From Pleurocapsa sp. MO_226.B13 (GTDB lineage: Bacteria > Cyanobacteriota > Cyanobacteriia > Cyanobacteriales > Xenococcaceae): a stretch of 34,343 nt of DNA. Shown here in pieces: positions 22,578 to 30,090 of the stretch. Below the pieces are notes generated by a model, which saw only the letters and a program-made list of their open reading frames with translations, was not told where the DNA came from and did no database searches. Both the position numbers and the translations under genes were made by a program. Where the stretch lies: the NCBI GenBank assembly GCA_030064795.1, contig JASJEI010000103.1, forward strand, positions 1 through 34,343. Direction: 5' to 3'. The first letter of the stretch is position 1, and the number at the start of each line of letters is the position of its first letter.

Positions 22578-23882
22578 GTGGCTAGTAGTAAGCAAAGACC
22601 AATAGCTGTAGATCTGTTTGCTGGTGCAGGGGGGATGAGCTTGGGGTTTGAACAAGCGGGGTTTGACGTGCTGGCTGCGGTAGAGTTAGATCCAATTCAT
22701 GCTAGCGTCCATGAATATAACTTTCCTTTTTGTACGACTATCTGTAAGAGCGTTAGCGAAACTACCGCTCAAGAGATTAGAACCAAATCGGTAATAGGCG
22801 ATCGCACCATTGATGTGGTTTTTGGTGGGCCTCCCTGTCAAGGTTTTTCCTTAATGGGCAAACGCAACCCGAATGATGTTCGTAACTCCTTGGTATTGCA
22901 TTTTCTCCGTCTGGTTTTAGAATTGCAACCCAAATTTTTTGTGATGGAGAATGTACGAGGCATTACTATTGGTCAACAAAAGCAGATTCTCGCCACGATT
23001 ATTGAAGAGTTTTGGCAGCATGGTTATCAAGTCAGAGAGAATTATCGGGTTTTAAATGCAGCTAACTATGGAGTCCCGCAAAATCGTCAGAGATTGTTTT
23101 TGATTGGCTGTCGTCGGGATCTAGACTTACCTAACTATCCTCCAGCTTTCACTCAACCACCCACTAAGAATTCTACTGCTAAAACCAAAGTCAAACCTGC
23201 CCCCAAGGGTTTACCATCCACCCCGAATGTGAGAGAAGCGATTAGCGATCTTCCAGAAGCAAATCATTACCCCGAACTAGAATTTAGAGATTGGGTAAAA
23301 GCAGAGTACGGTCAACCGAGCCTCTATGCCAGTAGACTGCGGAGTTTAGCTTTGACTGAAGACGATTATTCCTACCCAAGACTATATAATCATCAACTTT
23401 TAACCTGTAGCCGACGCACCAAACATACAGAGAAAACCATAGCGAGATTTGCTGCTACCGTACCAGGAAAAAGCGATCGCATCAGTCATTTTCATCGTTT
23501 GGACTTGAATGGTCTGTGTACTACCCTGAGAGCGGGTACAGCTAGCGATCGGGGGGCATATACCTCTCCCCGTCCCATTCATCCGATTACCCCCCGTTGT
23601 ATTACCGTTAGAGAGGCTGCACGCCTTCATTCCTATCCCGATTGGTTTAGGTTCCACGCCACGAAATGGCACGGATTTCGACAAATTGGTAATTCTGTGC
23701 CTCCCCTCTTAGCCAAAGCAGTCGCCCAGCAGATTATTAATGCCCTCGCCATCAGCCCGATTAAACCAGAGCAAAAGTATGACTTGAACTTGGCTCAAAC
23801 TGAATTATTACAGTTCAAAATGACTCAAGCCGAGAAATATCACCATCTAGAAACTAGGGCGATCGCCAGAAGAATTAAATAA
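22578..23882 (+). CDS. DNA cytosine-5 methyltransferase, probably orphan CGATCG-type
   Basis: This 434-residue enzyme has the m5C motifs in order: DLFAGAGGMSLGFEQAG (I, residue 12), FGGPPCQGFS with catalytic Cys87 (IV), MENVRG (VI), NAANYGVPQNRQRLFLIG (VIII), a target-recognition region about 200-330, TVREAARLHSYPDWF (IX) and RQIGNSVPPLLA (X). The sequence strongly resembles the solitary cyanobacterial methyltransferase M.SynMI (slr0214), which modifies CGATCG, the core of HIP1. The specificity is inference from remembered similarity. No restriction endonuclease lies next to it. The start is GTG at 22578, with AGAGGTGAG immediately upstream as ribosome-binding site. Confidence 0.88.
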   Translation: MASSKQRPIAVDLFAGAGGMSLGFEQAGFDVLAAVELDPIHASVHEYNFPFCTTICKSVSETTAQEIRTKSVIGDRTIDVVFGGPPCQGFSLMGKRNPNDVRNSLVLHFLRLVLELQPKFFVMENVRGITIGQQKQILATIIEEFWQHGYQVRENYRVLNAANYGVPQNRQRLFLIGCRRDLDLPNYPPAFTQPPTKNSTAKTKVKPAPKGLPSTPNVREAISDLPEANHYPELEFRDWVKAEYGQPSLYASRLRSLALTEDDYSYPRLYNHQLLTCSRRTKHTEKTIARFAATVPGKSDRISHFHRLDLNGLCTTLRAGTASDRGAYTSPRPIHPITPRCITVREAARLHSYPDWFRFHATKWHGFRQIGNSVPPLLAKAVAQQIINALAISPIKPEQKYDLNLAQTELLQFKMTQAEKYHHLETRAIARRIK

Positions 23883-24455
23883 TCAAAGTCCTTGAGGGAT
23901 CAAAACCTCGTCTATGGGAATAATTACGCCATTGACAGCACCTAGAGGTTCACTGGCAGTTGCTTCATTAAGCTTGACTGTCATTTTATTTTTTTCTGTC
24001 GGAACTCCAGTAATTTTTACTGAATTTCGATCTAGTAAAGTCGCTACTTCGCGACGCTGGATCTCTTCTTCGCCGATACTGCCAAGAATCAGATGGTATT
24101 GCATTACTTGCTTCATCGTTTCGGGATCGGAAAGCTTCTGTTTGAGTTCGGGAGATAAAGCAGCAAAAGCCTCTTCGGTAGGCGCAAGCACCGTTAATAA
24201 ATCTTCTTGTTCGACAGTTTCTAGTAGCCCTGCTTCTTGCAAGCTGGAATTAAAAGTGGCAAATTTTTCGTCCTCTAGGATTGTTGCCAAGTCTACTGCA
24301 TCGTCTGATTGAAAGCTATGAGCAAAGGGACTAAAGAAACTGGCAGAAGGATAGTAGTACAATGACTGTGCCAGGGCAGAATTGCTAAGGCTATAGGTAG
24401 CACCCGCTAGAAGGGTTGCTAAAGTTAGTTTTTTTAGTAGTTGTTTTAATGACAT
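23883..24455 (-). CDS. Secreted fasciclin-domain protein
   Basis: The 190-residue product starts at the ATG at 24455; the longer frame from 24512 would precede the signal peptide. A signal peptide is clear (MSLKQLLKKLTLATLLAGA, cleaving after SALAQ). One fasciclin/FAS1 domain follows, with an AFATFNSSLQEAGL-like H1 entry (FNSSLQEAGLLETV), LTVLAPTEEAFAAL, the YH motif MQYHLI, and VNGVIIPIDEVLIP at the end. FAS1 proteins are extracellular or periplasmic adhesion domains. It converges on the methyltransferase gene with adjoining stop codons. Confidence 0.9.
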   Translation of the reverse strand: MSLKQLLKKLTLATLLAGATYSLSNSALAQSLYYYPSASFFSPFAHSFQSDDAVDLATILEDEKFATFNSSLQEAGLLETVEQEDLLTVLAPTEEAFAALSPELKQKLSDPETMKQVMQYHLILGSIGEEEIQRREVATLLDRNSVKITGVPTEKNKMTVKLNEATASEPLGAVNGVIIPIDEVLIPQGL

Positions 24456-24915
24456 AATTCTAAAGATGATAATGAGGTTACGATTGAGTTGGTAGGATTG
24501 GGCAAAAGCCACGGTGAAAACTAACGGTGAAGATTAAGCCGATCGGATTGCGATCTTGTAAATGTAAATTCGCGCTGGAGATAGCTTTAGCAAAACATAT
24601 AATATATATAGTTTACATTTTTTAGCTCAAAACTCGATTCGACTAACTATTTACTGGGTCTATAATTGCTTATTATGTTACAAGCGGTTTCAAATATGCA
24701 CATTAATAACAAAAATTATAATTAAATAGAGAATATATTTAGTTAAATTAAACCCCGAACCTCATATCCATATCTAACGACCTGAAATAGATAGGCAAAA
24801 GTTCCATATATTAAGAAAAGTTTTAAATAATTTAGTTCTGTATTGATGGCTTATTGTCTTGTCTGAGACATTCTCTGCAACTATTTTTAAACTAATTATT
24901 ACCAACCCTCTCGCC
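24456..24915. other. AT-rich divergent intergenic region
   Basis: This 460-base AT-rich spacer lies between the fasciclin gene (minus) and the kinase-like gene (plus). It contains an AT-only stretch around 24596-24612 but no clear terminator, RNA gene or repeat family member. It should hold the promoters of both neighbours. Confidence 0.5.
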
Positions 24916-27258
24916 ATGAACCAGAATCAAATAGTCGGTAGGAGATATCAACTAATTCAAGAGCTAGGCAGAAACAACTGGAGTAGTACTTATCTAGCGA
25001 AAGATATCACCATAGCTGACAATTCTGACTGCGTAGTACAACAATTTAAACTAGCAGGAGGAAAACATTATAGAGCGGGGGAGGAAGTAATCAGACAAGA
25101 TGTACAAACCCACTTTGCTAATGAAACCTATCTCTGGCAAAAACTAGCTGCCAATTCTCAGCTACCTTCGGTGTTTGCTTGTTTTGAAGAAGAAAATACT
25201 CTGTATCTGGTTCGAGAATATATAGAAGGACAGAATCTAGCGCAGCGACTAGAAAAAGAGGGACTATTAGATGAGACAGAATTAGTTAAGTTACTCCGAG
25301 ATGTACTGTTGGCACTAAATTTAATTCATCAGCAAGGGGTAATTCATCAAGATCTCAAACCATCTAACTTAATTATTCGCGATCGCGATCGACGAGTACT
25401 AGTGATTGGTTTTGGTACGATTACGGCGATTACTCACCGCCCGATGTCTCAAAATGAATCGACGATCGTCACTTCAATAATTAACGAGTACTATCCCCCA
25501 GAACAAGCGATCTCTCAAATGCTTCCTAGCAGAGATATCTATGCCTTGGGAGCGATCGCGGTCGAAGCAGTTACGGGTAAGAAACCCCGTCAAATTCCGC
25601 CTCATTTTCCCGTCAAAACAGTATTAGCCAGAGAAAATTGCCAAATTCACTTTGAAATAGTAGAAATACTAGAGCGGATGATGAGCCGAGATTCGGCACG
25701 CAATTATGCTTCTGCATCAGAGGTTTTAGAAGCACTCAATAAAACCAAGTTTAGTTTGGCAGCCTCGGAACTGTTGGCAAATCCTACCGAAGCCAGTTCA
25801 GCTTTAGCACCAACAGGTGCATCCAAACCGAGGGATCGACTTCGGCATAATAATAATTATCCCCGCGAAAAAGGCTTTAATCTGAATCGGTTGCATTTGG
25901 CGATCGCCACGATCGCCATACTCTTCATTGCTGGGATTAGCGAATTGCTGTTTCCCGTATTGCGTCCCCGCTACTATTGCTATCGAGGCGATCAAATATT
26001 GGCTTCACAACAGCCAGAACCAGCTTTAGATACTTTTCAACAGGCGATCGATCTCAATTCCCGCTCTATCTGCGGATGGCTGGGAAAAGCTGAAGCTCTT
26101 TATGGCTTAGAACGCTATCAGGCTGCACTAGCAGCATACGATCGGGTCGATCAAATTCAACCCGACTTAGTAGAAACTTGGCAAGGTAGAGGAGAAGTTT
26201 TGTATCGTCTGGAGCGGTTTGAGGCGGCCAATACTGCCTACAACAAAACCCTGAGAATGGCTCCAGATAATGCTGTCATCTGGAATCGCAAGGGGAAAGC
26301 ACTCTACAAGTTAGAACTCTATCTAGAAGCATTAGCAGCCCAGGACAAAGCCTTGAGACTAAAACCAGATTACGTTCAGGCAATCAGCGATCGCGGTATT
26401 GCTTTGATTGGTTTAGGTCAATATCAAAAGGCATTAGAAGCTTTCGACAAGGCCCAGACAATCGATCCTTTAGATCCTAAGCTGTGGCAAAACAAAGCCT
26501 TGGCTTTACAGTATCTAAATCGTCCTCAAGAATCAATTCGACTTTATCAAGAAGCCTTAGAAGCCTACGAAAGAGTAATTAAAGAAAATCCGCAAAATAT
26601 TACCGCCTTATTAGATAAAGCTAATGTTCTGAGTCAATTACAACGACACCAAGAGGCATTAGTAACTTACGAACAGGCGATCGCCGTCAATGAAAATTCT
26701 CATTTAGCTTCGTTGGGCAAAGGCAACGCTTTATTTGCTTTACAACGCTATGAAGATGCCCTAGCAGCATTTGACCGTACAGTTAAGGTACAGCCAAGAT
26801 CCTACATTTCATGGCACAATCGCGGTTCTCTACTGCGAGATGGACTCAAAAAATTACCAGAAGCGATCGCTTCTTACGACCGCTCCTTAGCAATCAATCC
26901 TAATTTTTATCATGCTTGGCGCGATCGAGGCATTGCCCTGAGTCAAAATCAAGAGCAGGAAAAAGCGATCGAGTCTTTCAAAAAAGCCTTAAATATCAAA
27001 CCAAATGACTATAGATCTTGGGTAGGACGGGGTATTGCCCTATCTTCCCTGGGCAGAACTGATGAAGCTATTTCAGTATTCGATCGCGCGGTAGAAATTC
27101 AACCCCAAGACCCCTTTGTTTGGATGAACCGCGCAGCCGTTTTAGAAACGGTAAACAGATATACTGAAGCCTGCGATGCCTATCGTCAGGTCAAAAAAAT
27201 CAACCCAGCCTTTTCCCCCGCGATTAGAAAGCTACAGCAACTCAATTGTCGTCAATAA
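24916..27258 (+). CDS. TPR protein with degenerate Ser/Thr kinase domain (probable pseudokinase)
   Basis: The product is 780 residues from the ATG at 24916, preceding the family start NQIVGRRYQLIQELG. A kinase-like domain spans about residues 11-275, a transmembrane helix about 326-348 and roughly a dozen TPR repeats from about 352 to the end, probably outside the cytoplasm. Several catalytic residues are altered. The glycine loop reads GRNNWSSTY. The VAIK lysine position reads CVVQ (Gln42). The DFG motif reads GFG (Gly165). The HRD motif is HQD with K148 and N151 kept, and EYYPPEQ and RDIYALG are kept. Without the metal-binding Asp and ATP lysine it is probably inactive as a kinase and may be a scaffold or sensor. 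Its last 13 bases overlap the kdpF frame. Confidence 0.88.
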   Translation: MNQNQIVGRRYQLIQELGRNNWSSTYLAKDITIADNSDCVVQQFKLAGGKHYRAGEEVIRQDVQTHFANETYLWQKLAANSQLPSVFACFEEENTLYLVREYIEGQNLAQRLEKEGLLDETELVKLLRDVLLALNLIHQQGVIHQDLKPSNLIIRDRDRRVLVIGFGTITAITHRPMSQNESTIVTSIINEYYPPEQAISQMLPSRDIYALGAIAVEAVTGKKPRQIPPHFPVKTVLARENCQIHFEIVEILERMMSRDSARNYASASEVLEALNKTKFSLAASELLANPTEASSALAPTGASKPRDRLRHNNNYPREKGFNLNRLHLAIATIAILFIAGISELLFPVLRPRYYCYRGDQILASQQPEPALDTFQQAIDLNSRSICGWLGKAEALYGLERYQAALAAYDRVDQIQPDLVETWQGRGEVLYRLERFEAANTAYNKTLRMAPDNAVIWNRKGKALYKLELYLEALAAQDKALRLKPDYVQAISDRGIALIGLGQYQKALEAFDKAQTIDPLDPKLWQNKALALQYLNRPQESIRLYQEALEAYERVIKENPQNITALLDKANVLSQLQRHQEALVTYEQAIAVNENSHLASLGKGNALFALQRYEDALAAFDRTVKVQPRSYISWHNRGSLLRDGLKKLPEAIASYDRSLAINPNFYHAWRDRGIALSQNQEQEKAIESFKKALNIKPNDYRSWVGRGIALSSLGRTDEAISVFDRAVEIQPQDPFVWMNRAAVLETVNRYTEACDAYRQVKKINPAFSPAIRKLQQLNCRQ

Positions 27259-27509
27259 CGAAACCAAATAAATTACAAAAAACAGGCGAATTTAGCGAAA
27301 TAATTGGCGACCGCTGGTTGAAAAACCGACTAGCAACATTGCTATTTCTCAGCCTGAGTTTAAACCTAATTATCGCCCCTGCGGTAATGGCTGCCACTGG
27401 AGCATCTATCACTCGTCAAACCGCTTATGCGATCGGTATTTTATACTGCGTCACCGTCGCCTTATCCGTTTATCTGTTTGCCGTTATCTTTCAACCCGAA
27501 AGGTTTTGA
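27246..27509 (+). CDS. kdpF: KdpF-like small subunit of the K+-transporting ATPase
   Basis: The 87-residue product ends TVALSVYLFAVIFQPERF, the hallmark of cyanobacterial KdpF, a small membrane peptide that stabilises the KdpFABC complex. Two hydrophobic helices are seen (LLFLSLSLNLIIAPAVMA and YAIGILYCVTVALSVYLFA). The frame begins with TTG at 27246, overlapping the kinase-like gene end; no ATG exists until inside the protein, so the start is uncertain. It is intact, but the kdpA and kdpB partners are not in this window and the following kdpC is broken. Confidence 0.72.
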   Translation: MSSITKPNKLQKTGEFSEIIGDRWLKNRLATLLFLSLSLNLIIAPAVMAATGASITRQTAYAIGILYCVTVALSVYLFAVIFQPERF

Positions 27510-27525
27510 CAATGTTTATCTGAAA

Positions 27526-27545
27526 GGGCGAACAGCCGTTCGCCC
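27526..27545. repeat. Perfect hairpin GGGCGAAC-AGCC-GTTCGCCC
   Basis: An 8-bp stem and 4-base loop lie just after kdpF. The motif is a common dispersed palindrome type in cyanobacteria. It has no T run and is followed by CCTACC. Confidence 0.8.
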
Positions 27546-27598
27546 CTACCTATTGTCCCCGTGTCATATTCATCCTTCATCATTCATCCTTTAAAATC

Positions 27599-27997
27599 AT
27601 GTCTATCATCAACGAAACTATTACCGCACTATTACCGCAATTCGCGCTACGATCGCACTGTGGCTTTTGACTGCTTTAATCTATCCGTTTTTCTTAATTG
27701 CGATCGGACAAGTAGCTTTTCCCTACCAAGCTAATGGTAGTTTAATTACTAACCAACATGAAGAAATAATCGGTTCGGTATTAATCGGACAGCCTTTTAC
27801 AAGCGATCGCGCAGTTTATCTCTCCTCCCAGTACTACCAACTACAGTACGGGTGAAGATGCAGCCCCAACGGGAGTTTCAGGCGCAAGTAACCTAGCCCC
27901 TGGCCACCCCGACTTACTATCGAGAGTTGAAGCAACCACTGCCGAATTACAGCAAGCAGGTATCGAACCAACTGGGGATTTAGTCTATGCTTCTGGT
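27599..27997 (+). pseudogene. kdpC: kdpC pseudogene (frameshifted and 3'-truncated)
   Basis: Three segments together read like KdpC, the small subunit of the K+-ATPase. The ATG at 27599 gives MSIINETITA. The next frame gives IRATIALWLLTALIYPFF, FPYQANGSLI and LIGQPFTSDR. Back in the first frame it reads PSTTNYSTGEDAAPTG, VSGASNLAPGHPDLL and GDLVYASG. The first shift is caused by an exact 11-bp tandem duplication of CTATTACCGCA (27618-27628 and 27629-27639). Removing one copy restores ETITAIRATIALWLL. A second shift near 27811-27827 fits one extra base. Homology stops at YASG (27997), so the C-terminal region (about a third) is missing and an acetyltransferase follows. The gene cannot make functional KdpC. 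Confidence 0.82.
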
Positions 27998-28040
27998 TAT
28001 ATTATTATTAGGGGTTGATATTGGGAGGTCGAGCCTGCAG

Positions 28041-28490
28041 ATGGACGCAGTTGTTACCCTACGGGAAGTTACCAGAGAAAACCTAGGTGAGATTCTCAGC
28101 TTAACAGTAAACAGCGAACAAGAGAATTTCATTGCTTCCAATGCTGTATCAATTGCCGAAGCCCATTTCTATCCAGAGGTAACATGGTTTCGGGCAATTT
28201 ATGCTGATGAAACCCCCGTAGGTTTCGTCTTGCTAGATGATGATTCGGTTAAGTCATTCTATGCGGTTTGGCGATTCATGATCGATGCGCGTTTTCAAAG
28301 GCATGGATTTGGAAAACGTGCTTTAGAGTTGGTGATTGAATACGTAAAAACACGCCCAAAAGCAAAGGTTTTATTGACAAGCTGTGTTCCTGGTGAAGGA
28401 AGTCCCGAAGGATTTTATAAAAAGATGGGCTTTACACCCACAGGTGAGATAGATGAGGATGGAGAAATGATTATGCAATATGAATTGTGA
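28041..28490 (+). CDS. GNAT acetyltransferase, spermine/spermidine (BltD-like) type
   Basis: This 149-residue acetyltransferase starts TLREVTRENLGEILSL with ENFIASNAVSIAEAHF, a lead-in typical of diamine/polyamine N-acetyltransferases such as BltD. The acetyl-CoA loop is RFQRHGFGKRALELV (R/Q-x-x-G-x-G/A pattern) and GFYKKMGFTPTGE closes the fold. The open frame reaches upstream to 27987, but those residues lie in the kdpC tail; the ATG at 28041 has GGGAGG about 12 bases before it. It occupies the space where the end of kdpC should be, so it was probably inserted there with the toxin-antitoxin genes. Confidence 0.82.
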   Translation: MDAVVTLREVTRENLGEILSLTVNSEQENFIASNAVSIAEAHFYPEVTWFRAIYADETPVGFVLLDDDSVKSFYAVWRFMIDARFQRHGFGKRALELVIEYVKTRPKAKVLLTSCVPGEGSPEGFYKKMGFTPTGEIDEDGEMIMQYEL

Positions 28491-28506
28491 AAAGCTTCTT
28501 CGGCAT

Positions 28507-28530
28507 AGCGATCGTAGCATAACGATCGCG
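28507..28530. repeat. HIP-like inverted repeat GCGATCGT/ACGATCGC
   Basis: A perfect 8-bp inverted repeat lies 15 bp after the acetyltransferase stop. It could act as a weak terminator, although no T run follows. Confidence 0.6.
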
Positions 28531-28568
28531 CTGCATCGGAACGTTTTAGTATGACAAGTTAAGTTACA

Positions 28569-28631
28569 TTTGACAATTTTAACTATCTGGTAATAATCGG
28601 TGTTCCCTTGAGTCTTTATAGCGATCGCTCT
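28569..28631. repeat. 63-bp direct repeat, left copy
   Basis: The sequence from TTTGACAATTTTAACTATC to GCGATCGCTCT is repeated at 29582-29643 with only a few differences, in the same orientation. The two copies enclose the UPF0175/DUF3368 gene pair. It contains a promoter-like TTGACA ... TAATAAT, but no gene is correctly placed downstream. Confidence 0.88.
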
Positions 28632-28694
28632 CAAATAATTTCTTTTGCTAATGGATTGGAAGCTTTCAGCAGTCTACTGTACTAAAAAACTGTT

Positions 28695-29177
28695 CTAGTA
28701 TGTCAGAATTTGAGCTAATAATTCTGGTGCAATCCGAAACCCAGCTTTATTTATCAAGTCGTCAATGACAGGTTCTAGTGATTCGAGTTCACCCACTTGT
28801 TTAGCCCGAAGCAGAATTCCCAAAATTCCCGTCACGTTCAACCCCAAAGACTTGGCAACTTTTCTGCCCTCACACTCATCCAGAAGCGTCCAATCTGCCT
28901 TAAGCTCAATGGCAAGAGCGATGGCTTCAGCTTCTCCTCGATCGAGTGTTTGCTTTAGCAATTGGGCAAGCGGTTCGTTGCTCACCTGCTGAATTTGAAT
29001 CCATCCTGATGAAATTGCCTCACGAATTGCTTGAGAACCAGGTCGTTCTTCATTAACTTTCAATTCCTCCAATACCGCATTGGGAATTAGAATTTTGCCG
29101 AATTGCTGAGGCAGGAGTTCAAGCCGAGCCACAATCGCCAAGTTGAGAATTGATGAAGTGTTACTCACTACGGGCAT
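28695..29177 (-). CDS. DUF3368 PIN-like toxin of a toxin-antitoxin pair
   Basis: This 160-residue PIN-fold protein starts VVSNTSSILNLAIVARLELL. It contains LIPNAVLEELKV, LDRGEAEAIALAIE and LLDECEGRKVAKSLGLNVTGILGILL (residues ~98-123), the acidic residues of a PIN nuclease. The first acidic position is asparagine (SNTS), a common variant in DUF3368 proteins. It overlaps the UPF0175 gene by 17 bases. DUF3368 paired with UPF0175 is a recurrent arrangement regarded as a toxin-antitoxin module, with the PIN protein as likely RNase toxin. Activity is not shown. Confidence 0.85.
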   Translation of the reverse strand: MPVVSNTSSILNLAIVARLELLPQQFGKILIPNAVLEELKVNEERPGSQAIREAISSGWIQIQQVSNEPLAQLLKQTLDRGEAEAIALAIELKADWTLLDECEGRKVAKSLGLNVTGILGILLRAKQVGELESLEPVIDDLINKAGFRIAPELLAQILTY

Positions 29178-29415
29178 AGCTTAAGTCATCATCCAATTCT
29201 TCAAAGCCATAGTGTCGAGATACTCCACGACGAGAGAGCAACTGCCCAAATTCGTATTTGTCCATTTCAGCAAGTTCTCGCGCTTTCCCAAAGGAGAGAA
29301 TTTCTTGTGCATAGAGAGCGATGGCGAGTTCCCTAAGCAGTTCCCGTTCAATACGCTGCTCTGGTAGTCGGAGGGCTTGTACGATGGAGTCAGAGATCGA
29401 GATTTGTATTCCCAT
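29161..29415 (-). CDS. UPF0175 family antitoxin
   Basis: The 84-residue protein is a UPF0175 (COG2886) helix-turn-helix-like regulator. It has LPEQRIERELLRELAIALY, then QEILSFGKARELAEMDKYEF and GVSRHYGFEELDDDLSYAR at the end. It is the upstream gene of the pair, and its last 17 bases overlap the start of the PIN toxin gene. It probably neutralises the toxin and represses the pair. The ATG at 29415 has only a modest ribosome-binding site. Confidence 0.87.
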   Translation of the reverse strand: MGIQISISDSIVQALRLPEQRIERELLRELAIALYAQEILSFGKARELAEMDKYEFGQLLSRRGVSRHYGFEELDDDLSYARSE

Positions 29416-29581
29416 CTTCGCTTAGAGTCGTAAAAGTTGTATGGGTTTGTTTATAACTATCATGGTACACTCAGCGACCAGACTTGAGAGTTTAACGGGG
29501 TCTAACAACCGCAATTTACCCGACTGCTAAGAGGTTATCCGTGGCGGGTGATTGGGAACGTTAATCTCTTCGTTTAACTAC

Positions 29582-29643
29582 TTGACAATTTTAACTATCT
29601 GGTAACAATCGGTGTTTCCTTGAGCCTTGGTAGCGATCGCTCT
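29582..29643. repeat. 63-bp direct repeat, right copy
   Basis: Same orientation as 28569-28631. Differences are a few substitutions (for example GGTAACAAT for GGTAATAAT and AGCCTTGG for AGTCTTTA). Confidence 0.88.
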
Positions 29644-29657
29644 TTAATACTTTTAAT

Positions 29658-29771
29658 ACCAAATCCGATTATCAAAAAGTACCAAAAAATTGATCGTAGA
29701 GACGTAATATATTACGTCTCTACAGGTTTGACGATTTAACCGATAAGTATTCTATGTAAACAGGATTTGGG
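29658..29771. mobile_element. MITE-like palindromic element with 28-bp perfect core palindrome
   Basis: GTAGAGACGTAATA followed by its exact reverse complement forms a perfect 28-bp palindrome at 29696-29723. Outer ends CCAAATCC near 29660 and GGATTTGG near 29763 form an inverted repeat. The core belongs to a palindrome type (GTAGAGACG...CGTCTCTAC) widespread in cyanobacteria. It has no coding capacity. Confidence 0.65.
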
Positions 29772-29801
29772 AGAAAATAGTTTTCTGACAAATTTTCAGT
29801 T

Positions 29802-30090
29802 ATGGAAGAATTACTGGAACTAAGTAAACGTCGCATTTATCGTGGATGTTACCCCAGAAACTCTGCCAGAAAGACTCCAAGACGGCAAAATTTACGCGCC
29901 AGACAAAATCCAACAGTCTTTGCAAAACTTCTTTTAGCATCATAATTTAACTGCATTACGAGAATTGGCAATGCGAGAAGTGGTTAACAACCTAGAAGAA
30001 GTCGATGCTACTAAAGAACGGCGTTTTTCTAGCGTTAAGGAACGAATTGTAGTTTGTATCTCTACCTATGCTAATTCTTCAAAGTTTTAA
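29802..30090 (+). pseudogene. kdpD: kdpD N-terminal domain fragment (frameshift and nonsense)
   Basis: The fragment reads MEELLELSKRRIY, then after a one-base shift (about 29841) VDVTPETLPERLQDGKIYAP, DKIQQSLQNFF, a TAG at 29935-29937, then HHNLTALRELAMREVVNN and KERIVVCISTYANS. This matches the KdpD sensor N-terminal domain (PETL..RL..GK(I/V)Y.P ... NFF...NL.ALRELA.R ... ER..VC.S). The TAG probably replaces a CAG glutamine codon. The 5' part with the P-loop and the rest of the sensor are missing. Its terminal TAA overlaps the stop codon of the converging porin gene. Confidence 0.8.

Larger units (their letters stand above)
29416..29801. other. Repeat-rich spacer between toxin-antitoxin pair and kdpD remnant
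   Basis: It holds the right copy of the 63-bp direct repeat (29582-29643) and a palindromic element (29658-29771). Between 29490 and 29575 is an imperfect inverted sequence (AAGAGGTTA ... TAATCTCTT) that I do not recognise. No gene is seen. Confidence 0.6.

Noticed and set aside
28570..28600. Promoter TTGACA ... TAATAAT inside the direct repeat
   Set aside because: It points to the plus strand where no gene follows, and the second repeat copy has TAACAAT. It was not listed as a promoter.
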